From assembly GCA_028873695.1 (NCBI GenBank), contig JAPPNU010000019.1, positions 16,001-80,000 of the forward strand: a DNA stretch of 64,000 bases, written 5' to 3'. Position numbers and translations under genes: made by a program. The notes beneath the pieces are model-generated. The model made no database searches. It was not told the origin of the DNA and saw nothing but the letters and a program-made list of their open reading frames with translations. The stretch is from Gemmatimonadota bacterium (GTDB lineage Bacteria > Latescibacterota > UBA2968 > GCA-2709665). Shown here one piece after another: positions 46,967 to 56,521 of this stretch (position 1 is its first letter; each line of letters opens with the position of its first letter).

Positions 46967-47896
46967 TCACTGATAGACGTAGGTCAGCCAGCCGTGCCGG
47001 TCATCGGTCTCGCCCGACACAACGCCGAAATAAGCGTCTTGCAGCGCCCTGGTGATGGGTCCCCGCGTGCCCTCACCGATTGGAATGTGATCAATTCGCG
47101 CTATTGGCGTCACCTCGGCCGCGCTGCCGGTAAAGAAGACTTCGTCGGCGATGTACAACGACTCTCTGGGTATGGCGCGCTGCGTCACCGCGTAGCCAAG
47201 TTCGCGCGCCAGCGTGATTACCGTGTGACGGGTAATCCCCGGCAGAATCGACGATCCGGTGGAGGGGGTGTAAATCGCTCCGTTCTTCACCATGAAGATG
47301 TTCTCTCCGCTTGCTTCGCTCACGTGGCCCTGCGCATCCAGAGCGATTCCCTCCACGTATCCGTCGGCGAGTGCCTCCAGCTTGATCAACTGAGAGTTCA
47401 TGTAATTGGCGCCGACCTTTGCCAGCGAAGGCATGGTGTTGGGCGCCAGCCGGTTCCACGAGGAAAAACGAACATCGGCACCCTTTTCCAGCGCCTCCTC
47501 GCCCAGATAGGCGCCCCATTCCCAAACCGCAATGACGACTTCAACGGGACAGGACGAGGGATCCACGCCCAGGCTGCCGTATCCTCGAAAGATCACGGGA
47601 CGCACGTAGCACCCCTGAAGGCCATTCGTTCGGATAGACTGCAGAATAGCCCGGGAGATTTCCTCACGTTCGTAGGGTATCGGCATACGGTAGATCTTGG
47701 CCGAATCGTACAGCCGATTGACGTGATCCGCCAAACGGAAACAGGCCGGTCCCTTTCGTGTCTTGTAACAGCGAACCCCCTCGAAGACACTGGATCCGTA
47801 ATGAACCACGTGCGACAACACGTGGACCCTTGCGTCGTCCCAATCCACGAACCTGCCGTTAAACCAGATCTTGTCCGCCTTCGGCATCGGAGGCAT
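46967..47896 (-). CDS. ilvE: Branched-chain amino acid aminotransferase
   Basis: IlvE transfers amino groups between glutamate and branched-chain 2-oxo acids with PLP. The 309-residue fold-type IV enzyme has the catalytic Lys160 in [11 protein letters not shown], the start [27 protein letters not shown], and [14 protein letters not shown]. The ATG at 47896 has GGGAGG 8 nt upstream; the open frame upstream lacks a good site. The proC gene follows after about 60 nt and rsmA precedes on the same strand. Confidence 0.95.
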   Translation of the reverse strand: MPPMPKADKIWFNGRFVDWDDARVHVLSHVVHYGSSVFEGVRCYKTRKGPACFRLADHVNRLYDSAKIYRMPIPYEREEISRAILQSIRTNGLQGCYVRPVIFRGYGSLGVDPSSCPVEVVIAVWEWGAYLGEEALEKGADVRFSSWNRLAPNTMPSLAKVGANYMNSQLIKLEALADGYVEGIALDAQGHVSEASGENIFMVKNGAIYTPSTGSSILPGITRHTVITLARELGYAVTQRAIPRESLYIADEVFFTGSAAEVTPIARIDHIPIGEGTRGPITRALQDAYFGVVSGETDDRHGWLTYVYQ

Positions 47897-47985
47897 TTTT
47901 CTACCCTCCCGGATAGATGAACGGACATGCCGCGGAAGGCGCCCCCGCAGACATATCGCTCCCATCGGCAATCCGCGATGATACG

Positions 47986-48831
47986 TTACATTTGGCGGCT
48001 ATCGGCTCCCGTGACGCTGCCCGCTGAAGTCGCAAACCCCTTGAGCGCGCGGGAAATCCGCTCGTATTCCGGTATGGAAACGGCTTCCGGCCGCAGCCTG
48101 AAGTCGATCTCCGCCATTGCACCCACGCGCTGCAGGATCTCCATCCTGCCGTGCGTCATTCCCAGCAGGGCATTTTTCAGCATCTTCCGCCGCTGACCGA
48201 AAGCCGTACGGACCACGCGAAAGAAAAACCGCTCATCCTGAATACGGTAGCGGGTCTCCCTCTGGAAATCCAACCGTATCACGGACGAAAAGACCCGTGG
48301 CGCCGGATTGAAAACGTCCGGGGCCAGGTCGAACAGTGTCTTCGGATCAGAATACAACTGAACGGCAATTGACAGAACGCCGTAGTCTCTGTTGCCCGGC
48401 GTGGCTGCAATGCGTCGGGCAACCTCCCGCTGAACGGTCAGGACAGCCCGCTTGAACCGTCGCCGCGCATCCAGAATTCGCTGTATGACCGCGCCTGTAA
48501 TGTAATACGGCAGGTTTCCCACCAGAATCGCATGATCGAATCCGGCCCCGCGAATCAGATCGGAAAAGTCAACCGTCAACACGTCCCGATTGCGCAGATG
48601 CAACCCGCGTCCGAAGCGTGACCGCAGGAGATCGCAGAGCGCCCCGTCTCGTTCGATTCCGATGACGGTGCCCGCCTGCGCCAACAGACGGCCGGTCAGC
48701 GCGCCTCGGCCCGGGCCGATTTCAACCACCAGGTCATCGGCCCCCACGCCCGCGGCCCCGACGATTCTCCGGACGGCCCCGAGGTCGGTCAGGAAATGCT
48801 GCGCAAGGCCCTTATTGGGTTTGGCCATCAC
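47986..48831 (-). CDS. rsmA: 16S rRNA dimethyladenosine transferase
   Basis: RsmA (KsgA) dimethylates two adjacent adenines in helix 45 of 16S rRNA, a late step of small-subunit assembly. The 281-residue protein has SAM motif [12 protein letters not shown], the substrate motif NLPYYITG, and the C-terminal helical domain ([17 protein letters not shown]). The N-terminal QHFLTD matches the family pattern QNFL. Its ATG overlaps the stop of tatD (ATGA), so the genes are coupled. Confidence 0.96.
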   Translation of the reverse strand: MMAKPNKGLAQHFLTDLGAVRRIVGAAGVGADDLVVEIGPGRGALTGRLLAQAGTVIGIERDGALCDLLRSRFGRGLHLRNRDVLTVDFSDLIRGAGFDHAILVGNLPYYITGAVIQRILDARRRFKRAVLTVQREVARRIAATPGNRDYGVLSIAVQLYSDPKTLFDLAPDVFNPAPRVFSSVIRLDFQRETRYRIQDERFFFRVVRTAFGQRRKMLKNALLGMTHGRMEILQRVGAMAEIDFRLRPEAVSIPEYERISRALKGFATSAGSVTGADSRQM

Positions 48832-49595
48832 GTCAATCCGAAGAGCCTGCGGGCATTCTCCGTGGTTCGAGCGGCGAAGCTGTCCAACGGCTCGTTCGCG
48901 CGTCCGGCAAGGAATTCGGCAATCTGCCGTACGTAAGCCGGTTCATTTCGCCGACCTCTGTGCGGGACCGGCGCGAGATACGGACAATCGGTTTCCAGGA
49001 GTATGCGATCGGGCGGTGTTTCCAGCGCCACGGTCAACGACGTGGAACGATTATACGTCACGGTCCCGCCGAATCCGAGATGGAACCCAAGGTCCACCGC
49101 CCGCCTCGCCTGATGGGGGCAGCCACCGAAGCAGTGCAACGTACCGCCGGCCGCAACGCCGCCTTCCGATTCGAGAATGTCCATCACCCTGTCCTCTGCG
49201 CCGCGGCTATGAATAACCAGAGGAAGTCCCGTCTGCCGCGCCAGACGAATGTGGAACCGGAAGATCCGCTCCTGAAGAGGCCGGGGCGCATAGTTCCTGA
49301 AGAAATCCAGACCCGTCTCGCCGACGGCCACAACCTTCCCGTTGCCCGATGCAAGCCGCTTCAGCGCCTTCAATCCGTCCGCATCGGCCAGTTCGACGTC
49401 GTGCGGATGAAAACCCACTGTCGCATAGACCCCTTCATGGGGCCGGGCGAGGTCCAGCGCGCTCCTGCTCACCTTCAGGTTCGTGCCGACGTTGACGATG
49501 ATTCCCACCCCTGCCTTGCGGGCACGCCGGATCGTCGCCTTCTCGTCGCCCTTGAATTGCGGGAAATTGAGATGGGCATGGGTATCCACGAGCAT
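48828..49595 (-). CDS. tatD: TatD family deoxyribonuclease
   Basis: TatD proteins are metal-dependent hydrolases with 3'-5' DNase activity. The 255-residue TIM barrel has the metal-site motif DTHAHLNF, GFHPHDVE, GETGLDFFR, IHSRGAED, LHCFGG and LLETDCPYLAP, all the family signature positions. The ATG at 49595 follows the metG stop by 5 nt, with GATGAGAAG as the site. The order metG-tatD-rsmA is widely conserved. A longer upstream frame lies inside metG and is not coding. Confidence 0.94.
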   Translation of the reverse strand: MLVDTHAHLNFPQFKGDEKATIRRARKAGVGIIVNVGTNLKVSRSALDLARPHEGVYATVGFHPHDVELADADGLKALKRLASGNGKVVAVGETGLDFFRNYAPRPLQERIFRFHIRLARQTGLPLVIHSRGAEDRVMDILESEGGVAAGGTLHCFGGCPHQARRAVDLGFHLGFGGTVTYNRSTSLTVALETPPDRILLETDCPYLAPVPHRGRRNEPAYVRQIAEFLAGRANEPLDSFAARTTENARRLFGLT

Positions 49596-49599
49596 CTTC

Positions 49600-51504
49600 T
49601 CATCCCACCTCGGCTCCGTCGGGTACCTCGGCGTCGGGCTGCAGCAGGGCAACGCGCCCGTCCGCCGATGCCGCCAGCAGCATTCCTTCGGACGATACCC
49701 CCCGGATCGTCGCCGGCTCCAGATTGGTCGCCACCACGATCTGACGGCCAACCAGCGATTCCGGACGGTATTGCTCGGCCACCCCGGCCACGATCTGGCG
49801 CTGCTCGTCACCCAGGCTGACCTGCAATACCAGCAGGCGGTCGGCGCCCGGAACACGTTCGGCGGACGCCACCGTGGCCACGCGAAACTCAAGCTTCTGA
49901 AACTCACTGAACGGGACCAGAGCTCCTTTGCCTTCATCCATGTCAGTCTTCTCCGAGTGGTCGTCTTCTACCGGTTCGATCCTGGGAAAAATCGGACTTC
50001 CGGCGTTCAACCTTGCCCCGGCTCGCAGCCTGCCCCAGGGTTGAAGTCCGTGCATGGTCTGTTTCTTCACGTCGCCGTCCGCGCCAATCTGCGCCCAGAT
50101 CTCCTCGGCCTTGTCCGGCAGGACCGGAAACAGAAGAACCGCCAGATAGCGCATCGTCTCGAGAAGGCCGTAGAGCGTCGCCTTCAGGGTATTCCTGCTG
50201 TTGGGATCCCGGGCCAGATTCCACGGCGCCTGCACCTCAGCAAAGCGATTCGCCTGCCGGACAAGGTCCCATATCGCGTCCAGAATTCCCGAGGGATTCA
50301 GCTCGCCCAGCGCGTCGGTCACACCGTCCAGCGTCTTGCTCGCCTGCAACTTCAACGCGGAAAGGTCGGGATGGTTCAGGTCCGCCTGGGGAACGATCCC
50401 GCCCAGGTATCGCCTGGCCATGACCACGGTGCGATTCAGCAGATTGCCCAGATCGTTCGCCAGCTCGGAATTGTACCGGTGAACGAATCCCGTTTCCCCG
50501 AAACTGCTGTCCATTCCCAGTACCATCTCGCGTACCAGAAAATACCGAAAGGCGTCCACACCGTATTTGTCGGCCAGGTCCAGGGGACGTATCGCATTGC
50601 CCAGAGACTTGCTCATCTTTTCCTCGTCGACGAGCCACCAGCCGTGGGCCATCACCGTATCCGGGGCCTCGACGCCCATCGCCTTCAACATCGTCGGCCA
50701 GTAAATGGAATGCGTGGTCAGTATATCCTTGCCGATCAGATGACAGGAGGCGGGCCACCACCGCGCGAACGCTTCCTCATTCTGACAATACCCCGCAGCG
50801 GTAATGTAATTGATCAGCGCGTCGAACCAGACGTAACACACGTAGGATTCGTCGAAAGGCAGCGGAATGCCCCAGGACAATCGGGCTTTCGGCCTGGAGA
50901 TACACAGATCGTTCAGAGGCCGGCGAAGGAAACCGAGCATTTCGTTTCTGCGCGAAGCGGGAAGCACGAACCGGGGGTCGTTTCGGATACGATCCGTCAG
51001 CCACGCCTGGTATTTCCCCATGCGGAAGAAATAGTTCCTCTCCGATATCCGCACCACCTCGCGCCCGCACTCCGGGCACTTCCCGTCTACCAGGTCCTTC
51101 TCCGTCCAGAACCGTTCGTCCGGTACGCAGTACCAGCCCTCGTAGTCGTCCGGATAGATCTCGCCGGCTTCGTATAACTGCTGGAGAATCTGCTGCACGA
51201 CACGCCTGTGTCTGGCTTCCGTCGTCCTGATAAAGTCATCGCAGGAAATGTTCAAGGTTGCCCAGAGCGTTCGGAATCGTTCGACCATCTCGTCACAGTG
51301 ATCCTGCGGGTCGACGCCGCGCTCCTTCGCCGCCTGGGCTACCTTTTGACCGTGCTCGTCCGTCCCGGTCAGAAACAGTACCTCGTCGCCCGCAATCCGA
51401 TGGTACCTGGCAAAGACATCCGCCATTATGGTTGTATACGCATGACCCAGGTGCGGCTCGTCATTGACGTAGTATATGGGCGTTGTTATGTAAAATCGTC
51501 CCAT
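49600..51504 (-). CDS. metG: Methionyl-tRNA synthetase
   Basis: MetRS charges initiator and elongator tRNA-Met. The 634-residue protein has the HIGH motif as HLGH at residues 18-21, the KMSKS motif as KMSKS in VDEEKMSKSLGN, and one CPEC in the zinc insert. The N-terminal catalytic domain is followed by the anticodon domain and a C-terminal tRNA-binding OB fold (EFQKLEFRVATV, LLVLQVSLGDEQRQIVAGVAE) that promotes dimerisation. It is the first gene of the metG-tatD-rsmA run; holB lies about 60 nt upstream. Confidence 0.97.
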   Translation of the reverse strand: MGRFYITTPIYYVNDEPHLGHAYTTIMADVFARYHRIAGDEVLFLTGTDEHGQKVAQAAKERGVDPQDHCDEMVERFRTLWATLNISCDDFIRTTEARHRRVVQQILQQLYEAGEIYPDDYEGWYCVPDERFWTEKDLVDGKCPECGREVVRISERNYFFRMGKYQAWLTDRIRNDPRFVLPASRRNEMLGFLRRPLNDLCISRPKARLSWGIPLPFDESYVCYVWFDALINYITAAGYCQNEEAFARWWPASCHLIGKDILTTHSIYWPTMLKAMGVEAPDTVMAHGWWLVDEEKMSKSLGNAIRPLDLADKYGVDAFRYFLVREMVLGMDSSFGETGFVHRYNSELANDLGNLLNRTVVMARRYLGGIVPQADLNHPDLSALKLQASKTLDGVTDALGELNPSGILDAIWDLVRQANRFAEVQAPWNLARDPNSRNTLKATLYGLLETMRYLAVLLFPVLPDKAEEIWAQIGADGDVKKQTMHGLQPWGRLRAGARLNAGSPIFPRIEPVEDDHSEKTDMDEGKGALVPFSEFQKLEFRVATVASAERVPGADRLLVLQVSLGDEQRQIVAGVAEQYRPESLVGRQIVVATNLEPATIRGVSSEGMLLAASADGRVALLQPDAEVPDGAEVG

Positions 51505-51569
51505 GCTTTAAACCTTCGAGACCCGACAGATGGCAATCAGCCGTTCACGGCGGCGCGTCCCGTTCAGCG

Positions 51570-52652
51570 CTACCCGCCGGAAGACTGTTGATCCGCGACG
51601 CTTCTGACCTCTCGCCAAAGGGAAACGAGGCCAACGTACAGATTGACGTTGCGCCGATTCATCTCACGCAGCGATTCGATTTTTTCGGCTGTGCGCGTTA
51701 CGCTCTCCAGGCCCAGCGCGCGGGACAGTCGCCGGATTTCGTCGATCCGGCCAGCGAGGGTCACGCTGCCTGGGTCGCCGTAGTGGAGTAGCAGAGCGTC
51801 CCGAAGCCATATCTCCGCGCCGCCGAGCAATTGCAGGGCTTCATCCCTGTTTGCGGCCACTTTCTCCAGCGCCGCGTGGATTCTGGCCTCCTCGTCCCAC
51901 AAAAGCGCGGACAGAAAGCGGTACCCCCTGTCGTGCAGGCCGTCGACCTCATGATCGACCATCTCGCGGGCGCGCCTGAGGTTACCGCCGCAGGTTCGCG
52001 CTATGGACGTCGCCGCATCGTCGTCGATACCGTGCTCATTCGACAACATTCGCGCCGTGTCGCCAACCGAAACGGGAGAAAACACCGCCCACTGGCACCG
52101 GGAGACGATCGTCGGCAGCAGGGAATCCTGTGCGGACGCCGTGAGAATCAACAGAGACCTGGCGGGAGGCTCTTCGAGCGTTTTCAACAGCGCATTGGCG
52201 GCTTCCGCACGCATCTGATCCGCATGCAGGATTACCGCCACACGCCATCCGCCCTCGAACGCGCCATATGCGAACTGTTTCTGCAGGGCTCGAATCTGGC
52301 CGATTGAATGGGTTGCATGGTCGGCCGGAAGCGGGTACCCGTAAGGATCCGCCGCGATCCGGACCAGCGTCTCCCGCTCCGTCTCGGGCGACGACCGCTG
52401 TGAAAACGGAAACAGCAGAGACAGGTCGGGGTGGTTCAGGCCCGCTGTCTTCCTGCAGCCCCGGCACCGTTCACAGCATCCCGCGATCCCCCGGTCGCAG
52501 TAAAGACTCCTCGCCATTTCGAGGGCCGCGGCCGCCTTTCCCGTACCCTCGGGTCCGGTGAACAGCAGGGCGTGCGGCAGGTTTGCGCTTCCCGCCATCC
52601 GCTCGAGCCGCTCCGTCACTCGTTTCTGTCCCACGACCGCCTGATCGAACAT
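51570..52652 (-). CDS. holB: DNA polymerase III delta-prime subunit
   Basis: HolB is part of the clamp-loader complex that places the beta clamp on DNA. The 360-residue protein has a RecA-like fold with Walker A GPEGTGKAA, a zinc site CCERCRGC, the sensor region LLKTLEEPPARSLLILTA and SRCQ. The Walker A lysine is present, though delta-prime is usually ATPase-inactive and shows unusual motifs. The ATG at 52652 has AGGTGA 8 nt upstream and lies 36 nt inside rimI, so the two genes overlap. Confidence 0.93.
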   Translation of the reverse strand: MFDQAVVGQKRVTERLERMAGSANLPHALLFTGPEGTGKAAAALEMARSLYCDRGIAGCCERCRGCRKTAGLNHPDLSLLFPFSQRSSPETERETLVRIAADPYGYPLPADHATHSIGQIRALQKQFAYGAFEGGWRVAVILHADQMRAEAANALLKTLEEPPARSLLILTASAQDSLLPTIVSRCQWAVFSPVSVGDTARMLSNEHGIDDDAATSIARTCGGNLRRAREMVDHEVDGLHDRGYRFLSALLWDEEARIHAALEKVAANRDEALQLLGGAEIWLRDALLLHYGDPGSVTLAGRIDEIRRLSRALGLESVTRTAEKIESLREMNRRNVNLYVGLVSLWREVRSVADQQSSGG

Positions 52653-53179
52653 TCGCCGTTCACCTGCCGTGCGATTGTGACTTTGCCGTCCAACCACACC
52701 GAAAATCGTCCATTCAGTGCCTTCAACATGACAAGCGCATCTTCCGCTGGTGACGCGTAATAGCCGTTGCGAATCGCGACCGTCCGAAATCCGAGTTTCC
52801 TGTAAAGCCCGATGGCGGACCGATTGGAAACCCGCACTTCAAGGGTGGCGACGTCCGCATTTCGACCGGACAGCCCGCTCAGAACGGCCGCGAGAAACCG
52901 CCTACCGAGTCCGCGACGTCGAAAGGCGGGGTGGACGGCAAGATTGGCCAGGTGGAATTCGCCGTTCACCAGAAAACCAACCGCGTACGCGACGACCCTT
53001 TTGCCGTTCAGAAAGACCAGGCTGTAACCGTCACGTCTGTCCAGCACGTCTTCGAAGTCTCTTCGTGGCCAGGGATCCGCGAATCCCTCGCGCTCGATCG
53101 CGACGACCGCGTCGAGGTGTCCGGCGCCCATTTCAGCCAGCCGGAATTCCGATATCCCCTCTTGCGACTCGACCCGCAT
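52616..53179 (-). CDS. rimI: Ribosomal protein alanine N-acetyltransferase family (RimI-like)
   Basis: The GNAT-fold protein has the acetyl-CoA motif LAVHPAFRRRGLGRRFL, the strand EFHLANLAV, and LEVRVSNRSAIGLYRKLGF near residue 110-140, typical of RimI, which acetylates the N-terminus of S18. From the chosen Met it is 187 residues, about 30 longer than usual at the C-terminus (GRFSVWLDGKVTIARQVN). The Met at 53179 has GGGGGAG at a long spacing of about 10 nt; another at 53206 is possible. tsaB lies upstream, as in many bacteria. Confidence 0.88.
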   Translation of the reverse strand: MRVESQEGISEFRLAEMGAGHLDAVVAIEREGFADPWPRRDFEDVLDRRDGYSLVFLNGKRVVAYAVGFLVNGEFHLANLAVHPAFRRRGLGRRFLAAVLSGLSGRNADVATLEVRVSNRSAIGLYRKLGFRTVAIRNGYYASPAEDALVMLKALNGRFSVWLDGKVTIARQVNGECSIRRSWDRNE

Positions 53180-53213
53180 TGATCTCGGACTCCCCCGCGC
53201 CGTCATCGGTCGG

Positions 53214-53897
53214 CTAATTCGTCCTTCTGCCATTCTCGGCCTGACTCCGTCGGTGGTATTCGGGTTCCGCGGTCGCCAGGTCGACTGCATTTCCGTCGCG
53301 CAGGGCTTCAACGCCGAGAAGCGCTACGGACGCGCCGCAAGGATGGCTCGATTCCGGGGCGAACCCGGCGTTTTCGCCCAGGCATGCTTCGATCTGGCTC
53401 CGGTACGTCCAGCCGCCCTCGCCAACAAACAACACCGGTTTCGGGAGCTTCGGCATCAGATCTTCAACGGGAAGTGCGGCATCCGGAAGAAGCGCCGTCA
53501 TTGCGCCTCCGTCGAGTCTGTACACACCCGCGTAGACTTCCCCGCGACGGGCATCGAGAATCGCGCAGACCGGCATGCGTTCGAAGACGACCCGCGCCGC
53601 CAGGCCCTTCAGCGTCGACACGGTAAGAAGCGGAATATTCAACGCGAAACACAGGCCCTTTGCGGCGGCCATCCCGATCCGCAGGCCCGTAAACGAGCCC
53701 GGACCCGATCCCACGGCTATACCGTGCAGGTCCGCAATCGCGAGTCCGGCGTCCTGAATTGCCCGTTCCGCCATTGCAATCGTTCGTTCCGCGTGCCGCA
53801 GACCCGTATTCTGGGAATAACGCGTCAGTACCCGTTCTTCGTCGACCAGACCGACGCTGCACACCGGTGTCGAGGTTTCGATACCCAACACGTACAT
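53214..53897 (-). CDS. tsaB: tRNA threonylcarbamoyladenosine biosynthesis protein TsaB
   Basis: TsaB is the non-catalytic partner of TsaD in making the t6A base next to the anticodon of ANN-reading tRNAs. The 227-residue protein has the ASKHA fold start YVLGIETSTPVCSVGL, GVxGSGPGSFTGLRIGM as VGSGPGSFTGLRIGM, and DARRGEVYAGVY. The catalytic His pair of TsaD is absent, as expected. The gene is upstream of rimI and downstream of ruvB. Confidence 0.94.
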   Translation of the reverse strand: MYVLGIETSTPVCSVGLVDEERVLTRYSQNTGLRHAERTIAMAERAIQDAGLAIADLHGIAVGSGPGSFTGLRIGMAAAKGLCFALNIPLLTVSTLKGLAARVVFERMPVCAILDARRGEVYAGVYRLDGGAMTALLPDAALPVEDLMPKLPKPVLFVGEGGWTYRSQIEACLGENAGFAPESSHPCGASVALLGVEALRDGNAVDLATAEPEYHRRSQAENGRRTN

Positions 53898-53944
53898 CGC
53901 TCAGCCTCACGCCGGACCTGCTGCGTCCCTGTTGCCCCGCAACG

Positions 53945-54967
53945 TCACAACAAGCGCCCCTGCTGTCCTTCCGGCGGGGTCAATCCCAGGTGTCTCCAGG
54001 CCATTGACGTAGCCTGGCGTCCTCTGTGGGTGCGCAACAGAAATCCTTCCTGAATCAGATAGGGCTCGTAGACGTCCTCGATCGTATCCGGCTCTTCGCC
54101 CAGCGCGGCCGCAAGGTTATTCAGACCCACGGGACCGCCTCCGTACTTCTCAACCAGCATCGACAGGAGACGCCGATCCATTTCGTCCAGACCTTCGTTG
54201 TCTATATCCGCAAGTTCCAGCGCCCGGCCCGCAACGTCCAGCGTAATCGTGCCCTGCGCACGCGCCTGCGCGTAATCCCGCGACCTTCTCAACAACCGGG
54301 CGGCGATCCGGGCCGTGCCCCGCGACCGCCGTGCGATTTCGTATGCGCCTTCCGACTCGATCCTGATTTTCAGTATTCGCGCGGCGCGTTCGACGATAAT
54401 CTGCAGTTCCGGTTCGGTATAAAAGTCCAGCCGCTCGACAATGCCGAACCGGTCCCGCATCGGACCGGTCAGAAGTCCGTAGCGCGTGGTCGCGCCAATG
54501 AGCGTGAACCGCTCGAGAGGAACCCTGTAGGAACGGGCGCCGGGCCCGCTATCGAGCATAATGTCCAGGACGAAGTCCTCCATTGCGGGATACAGCGTTT
54601 CCTCCACGACCCGGTTCATGCGATGAATCTCATCAACAAAGAGCACGTCCTTTTCGTTCAGGTTGGTCAGCAGGCCGGCCAGGTCCGCCGCGCGTTCCAG
54701 TACGGGACCGGAGGTGGGCACGATTTCGGCGCCCAACTCGTTTGCGACGACGTATGCCAGCGTTGTCTTCCCAAGCCCCGGCGGACCATATAGAAGCGCG
54801 TGGTCCATGGCGTCGCCCCGGTGCATTGCCGCATCGACCGCGATTCGCAGCTTCTCCTTGACTTTCTCCTGTCCCGTCATATCGGCGAATCGACCCGGGC
54901 GCAACTGGTCATCGCCTTCAAGCCGGTCCCGGTCCTGCATCTGGGGGTCGCTTATCCTTCCGTCCAT
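53945..54967 (-). CDS. ruvB: Holliday junction branch migration ATPase RuvB
   Basis: RuvB is the hexameric motor that moves Holliday junctions together with RuvA. The 340-residue AAA+ protein has Walker [10 protein letters not shown], Walker [10 protein letters not shown], sensor GATTRYGLL and the arginine finger in GPMRDRFG, followed by a C-terminal winged helix ([21 protein letters not shown]). The Met at 54967 has a GGAAGACGG site; the GTG further upstream is less likely. It is the third gene of ruvC-ruvA-ruvB on the minus strand, with tsaB after it. Confidence 0.97.
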   Translation of the reverse strand: MDGRISDPQMQDRDRLEGDDQLRPGRFADMTGQEKVKEKLRIAVDAAMHRGDAMDHALLYGPPGLGKTTLAYVVANELGAEIVPTSGPVLERAADLAGLLTNLNEKDVLFVDEIHRMNRVVEETLYPAMEDFVLDIMLDSGPGARSYRVPLERFTLIGATTRYGLLTGPMRDRFGIVERLDFYTEPELQIIVERAARILKIRIESEGAYEIARRSRGTARIAARLLRRSRDYAQARAQGTITLDVAGRALELADIDNEGLDEMDRRLLSMLVEKYGGGPVGLNNLAAALGEEPDTIEDVYEPYLIQEGFLLRTHRGRQATSMAWRHLGLTPPEGQQGRLL

Positions 54968-55029
54968 GCCGATCCGTCTTCCGTTGTTACACCGGTCCTG
55001 TATGGGTTCCACGACGTCCCGGCGGAAGA

Positions 55030-55614
55030 CTACAGTCGCCGAAGCGCTTCCCGAATGATCTCTTCTACGGGCGCCGCGTTATCCTGGCCGCCGATGGCAT
55101 GGCTGACCGCGCTGCGGGCCTTCGGAAGGGAGACGCCCAGACCCTCGAGCGCCTTTACCGCTTCTTCCGCCCGTCCCGCCGCAACGGGCGACAGGCCATC
55201 GTCATCGGGAGCATCGCCAATCCGGTCCTTCAATTCAAGCACGAGCCGCTGCGCCAGTTTCTGGCCGATCCCCTTGATCCTGGTGAGTCCGGGAGCGTCT
55301 TCCGATATCACCAGCCTGCGTAAATCCCGAATTTGAACGCCGGAGAGAATCTTCTGGGCTAACGGGGGCCCGATGCCCGATACTGATATCAGCAATTCGA
55401 ACATGTCCAGCTCGGCCCCGGTTGCGAACCCGTAAATCGTCAGCGCATCGTCGCGTACATGAAGATGGGTCAGTACTTTGACGGTTTCTCCACGGCCCCT
55501 GCCGGAGTCATAGCTTGACATCGGTATATGAACGAAAAAGCCGACGCCCGCGACGTCGACAACCAGATGCGTCGGGCTGTTTACGGCCAGTTTGCCTTCG
55601 AGATAGGCAATCAT
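55030..55614 (-). CDS. ruvA: Holliday junction branch migration protein RuvA
   Basis: RuvA binds the four-way junction as a tetramer and recruits RuvB. The 194-residue protein has the N-terminal OB fold ([11 protein letters not shown]), the helix-hairpin-helix motif pairs ([12 protein letters not shown] and [17 protein letters not shown]), and the flexible C-terminal domain III contacting RuvB. It starts 4 nt after the ruvC stop, so the three ruv genes form one transcript. Confidence 0.96.
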   Translation of the reverse strand: MIAYLEGKLAVNSPTHLVVDVAGVGFFVHIPMSSYDSGRGRGETVKVLTHLHVRDDALTIYGFATGAELDMFELLISVSGIGPPLAQKILSGVQIRDLRRLVISEDAPGLTRIKGIGQKLAQRLVLELKDRIGDAPDDDGLSPVAAGRAEEAVKALEGLGVSLPKARSAVSHAIGGQDNAAPVEEIIREALRRL

Positions 55615-55618
55615 TCGA

Positions 55619-56263
55619 CTATCGATCCCTTCGTTTCGCTCGGGCTGCCCGGACGCCTTCTACGCCCATCTTCTCCAGCTTTTCCATCAGCCGGTCCGTC
55701 CGCCCCGCGCGCGTATGCCCGGAGCTTCCGCCCTGGAGAGCGGCCGGCCGCTCTCTCTCGGCGGCAGTTTCGCCCCGAACGCGACCGCCCGGCGACTGAA
55801 GCCGGTTCGCGTGGCAAACCGCGACTGCCAGCGCATCGGTGACATCGTATGGACCCGTGACGCGTTTCTGACCGAACAGATTCCGTATCATAAACTGCAC
55901 CTGTTCCTTGGACGCCCCGCCGCGACCCACGACAGCCTGTTTGACCTCGCGCGGCGCGTATTGGAAAACGGGCAGTTCCGACTTCGCCAGGGCCACCAGA
56001 ATCGCGCCGCGGGCTTCGCACATCTTCATCAACGTCTTTACGTTGGCGCGATAGAAGGCGTTTTCGACCGCGACTTCGTCAGGCGAGTATGTCTCGATCA
56101 GCTTCAGCAACCCATCGTGAATCTCAAGCAACCGCCTGGCAAAGGGGAGCCCGGCATCCGGCCGCAACGTTCCGCCTGCAACCATCCGGCTATTGCGACC
56201 CCGGCATTCCACGACGCCGTAGCCGGTGATCACGCTGCCGGGGTCGATGCCGAGAACCAGCAA
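55619..56263 (-). CDS. ruvC: Crossover junction endodeoxyribonuclease RuvC
   Basis: RuvC resolves Holliday junctions by symmetric cutting. The N-terminal 165 residues are a normal RNase-H-fold RuvC with metal ligands in LGIDPGSVITGYG (Asp7), VAVENAFY (Glu67) and VTDALAVAVCH (Asp). The last 45-50 residues, rich in Arg, Gly and Ala, are an extra tail not found in most RuvC proteins. yebC is the next gene upstream, separated by a MITE-like repeat. Confidence 0.95.
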   Translation of the reverse strand: MLVLGIDPGSVITGYGVVECRGRNSRMVAGGTLRPDAGLPFARRLLEIHDGLLKLIETYSPDEVAVENAFYRANVKTLMKMCEARGAILVALAKSELPVFQYAPREVKQAVVGRGGASKEQVQFMIRNLFGQKRVTGPYDVTDALAVAVCHANRLQSPGGRVRGETAAERERPAALQGGSSGHTRAGRTDRLMEKLEKMGVEGVRAARAKRRDR

Positions 56264-56300
56264 AGCGCCCGCCTTTCATAATGAGATCTGGACTCGTTGG

Positions 56301-56446
56301 CAATCCGTTGAGAAAGTCGCTCTGCAGGCGAGGTCGAAGACATGGCGCGCGACCGAGTCCCATCGAGCGATTCGGCGAGGGAGCACAACACAGGTTTTCG
56401 ACCGCAAGGGCCGGCCGTAGCCCGGATGGGCTTTTTCAACGGGCTG
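56301..56446 (-). repeat. MITE-like dispersed repeat, family 1, copy 3 (inverted)
   Basis: This copy lies in reverse orientation to the other two, between ruvC and yebC. The ends CAATCCGTTGAGAAAGTC and GCTTTTTCAACGGGCTG are the inverted terminal repeats. It is about 146 bp and close to the 25482-25641 copy. No gene lies in the interval between ruvC and yebC. Confidence 0.88.
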
Positions 56447-56521
56447 TCAGGGGGAGAAAAAAGAGACCGCTTCGGTTGTTCGTATCTGAATTGACCGGCC
56501 GGTACAGCAGATTCCGCAGAT

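Noticed and set aside
46235..47920. A 561-codon plus-strand frame across proC and ilvE, and a 564-codon one across metG (49483-51177)
   Set aside because: They cross gene boundaries antisense to well-identified proteins and show low-complexity composition.
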